Below are positions 6,320-7,376 of a stretch of 7,376 bases of DNA, piece after piece; position 1 is the stretch's first letter; each line of letters opens with the position of its first letter. Source of the stretch: Candidatus Poseidoniaceae archaeon (GTDB lineage Archaea > Thermoplasmatota > Poseidoniia > Poseidoniales > Poseidoniaceae); the NCBI GenBank assembly GCA_013330765.1, contig DUHU01000222.1, forward strand, positions 1 to 7,376, read 5' to 3'. Under the pieces are notes generated by a model. The model was not told where the DNA came from. It was given only the letters and a program-made list of their open reading frames with translations, and made no database searches. The position numbers were made by a program, and so were the translations under genes.

Positions 6320-7376
6320 TCAGAGGACGCCGATGCTGGACAGGAAAATCACGTGGTTGACGGTGACCCAGATCCCGATCGGCACCAAAGCCCAACCAGA
6401 GAAACGTGCAAAGGATTCTGCGCCGTACATGCCAAACAACCTGGACAAGGGTCCACCCAGGCCTGCCACAATGCGAAGCAAAAGCACGACGAGACCTGCC
6501 ACGAAGGCGAAGAGCACACCGTTCAAGAGACCGATGAAGATTCCACCGACACCGGACATCATCGCTGCACCCACGCCTTGAGCAAACATCGCTGGCTCGG
6601 CAAACCAAGCGAACCAACCGACCCAAACGCCGAGCAACACGTCCCGAGCAAGGTCCTCTTCGTCACGCCAGCGCTGGAAGACCCCTGGTGTCATTCGATG
6701 GATGAGCCTTCCAAGCAAGTCGGACTCAAATGGCGCTCCACGGATGGCGCTAACGACGGCCATTTCGATGAACCACGCGTAACTGATCAGGTCCAACGTT
6801 GAGCCCAAGGCTGCATCAAAGGGCACGAAAGCGAGCAAAAGCGAGGGGAGGTTGACCAGGAAAACGCCTGCACCGGCGGCCGCAATGATGCTGGCCCACA
6901 AGGTTCCAGGAGGAAGGGGCTCCTCCGGCTTTTCCCAACCCACGCGTGGAAGGGCAAGGAAGAGCAGGAAAAGGCAGGGACCAAACGCCAACCTGAGGTA
7001 GGCCGAGGCCGTTTGAGAACCACCCCGCTGACTTGCAGACATCGCTTCACCGAGCTCGGTGTAGGCTTGACCGGGAGATGCTGCGGAGGAAACCCGTCCA
7101 CTGCGGTCAACCACAAGCACAGCGTCGGCCTCGCCCGTTGGAAGACTGGCAGCGAATTCGCCTGTCGAGTCGAGCAGCACCGGCCACGTCACGTTGTAAC
7201 GATCGACGTAGGCTTTGGCGTCTGTGATCAGCGCATCTTCACCGATGATGACCGTCAACACGGCCACGTCTCCATCATAGCCAGCCAATGCTGCCTCGAA
7301 TTCTTTCAGGTGATCGGCTCCGTTTTCCGAACCTGGCATCAATACGCTGACGAGCATCAGGTCTGCGCCTTCCATC
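6320..7376 (-). CDS. Thioredoxin-like domain fused to about six membrane segments (N-terminus beyond window)
   Basis: The frame is open to the right edge and the first visible Met (7375-7373) falls within the fold, so the true start is probably outside; 351 residues are seen. Residues 5-112 read like a TlpA/AhpC-type thioredoxin fold: strand LMLVSVL, helix HLKEFEAALAGY, strand VAVLTVII, then WPVLLD and VLVVDRSGRV (86-95), the usual late strand and turn. Where CxxC is normally found the sequence reads MPGSENGADHL, with no cysteine; the only cysteine seen, C134, is in a membrane segment. Hydrophobic stretches at about 124-142, 158-184, 191-212, 246-265, 267-300 and 326-349 indicate an integral membrane protein, with a charged loop at 212-245. 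The C-terminal membrane domain is not one I recognise. By topology the thioredoxin-like part could face outside or inside. The Cas4-like gene follows at 39 bases. Confidence 0.8.
   Translation of the reverse strand, partial: MEGADLMLVSVLMPGSENGADHLKEFEAALAGYDGDVAVLTVIIGEDALITDAKAYVDRYNVTWPVLLDSTGEFAASLPTGEADAVLVVDRSGRVSSAASPGQAYTELGEAMSASQRGGSQTASAYLRLAFGPCLFLLFLALPRVGWEKPEEPLPPGTLWASIIAAAGAGVFLVNLPSLLLAFVPFDAALGSTLDLISYAWFIEMAVVSAIRGAPFESDLLGRLIHRMTPGVFQRWRDEEDLARDVLLGVWVGWFAWFAEPAMFAQGVGAAMMSGVGGIFIGLLNGVLFAFVAGLVVLLLRIVAGLGGPLSRLFGMYGAESFARFSGWALVPIGIWVTVNHVIFLSSIGVL

Overview
The window is a GC-rich, gene-dense piece of a prokaryotic chromosome that is most likely archaeal. The clearest marker is a short (224-residue) triosephosphate isomerase of the archaeal type. 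The style of the other genes (a two-zinc-ribbon low-complexity protein, compact operons, short gaps) would fit a planktonic euryarchaeon such as Marine Group II (Poseidoniales). That lineage is an inference, held at about 0.6. There are no rRNA or tRNA genes, no insertion sequences and no CRISPR array.

Layout. Positions 1-3665 form a minus-strand block read right to left: sucC and sucD (succinyl-CoA synthetase beta and alpha, overlapping by one base), then after a 102-base gap a long protein with two zinc ribbons and two low-complexity tandem-repeat tracts that runs off the left edge. A gap of about 100 bases (3666-3765) separates sucC from a plus-strand pair: a sugar-phosphate nucleotidyltransferase with a C-terminal beta-helix-like tail (probable GTG start at 3766), then tpiA. 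tpiA meets a minus-strand gene tail to tail with a 34-base coding overlap. That gene (5441-6280) is unrecognised by name but looks like a PD-(D/E)XK/Cas4/AddB-type protein that keeps the four-cysteine iron-sulfur pattern and appears to have lost the nuclease residues. It lies 39 bases downstream of another minus-strand gene (6320-7376, start outside the window) that joins a cysteine-free thioredoxin-like domain to about six membrane segments.

Function. sucCD provides the substrate-level phosphorylation step of the TCA cycle. tpiA serves glycolysis/gluconeogenesis, and the nucleotidyltransferase diverts sugar phosphates to nucleotide sugars for glycans. The other three genes are the less explained part of the window: the zinc-ribbon repeat protein, the apparently nuclease-dead Fe-S protein and the thioredoxin-like membrane protein. 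Nothing seen here amounts to a complete new multi-gene system; the most unusual candidate is the 5441-6280 protein.
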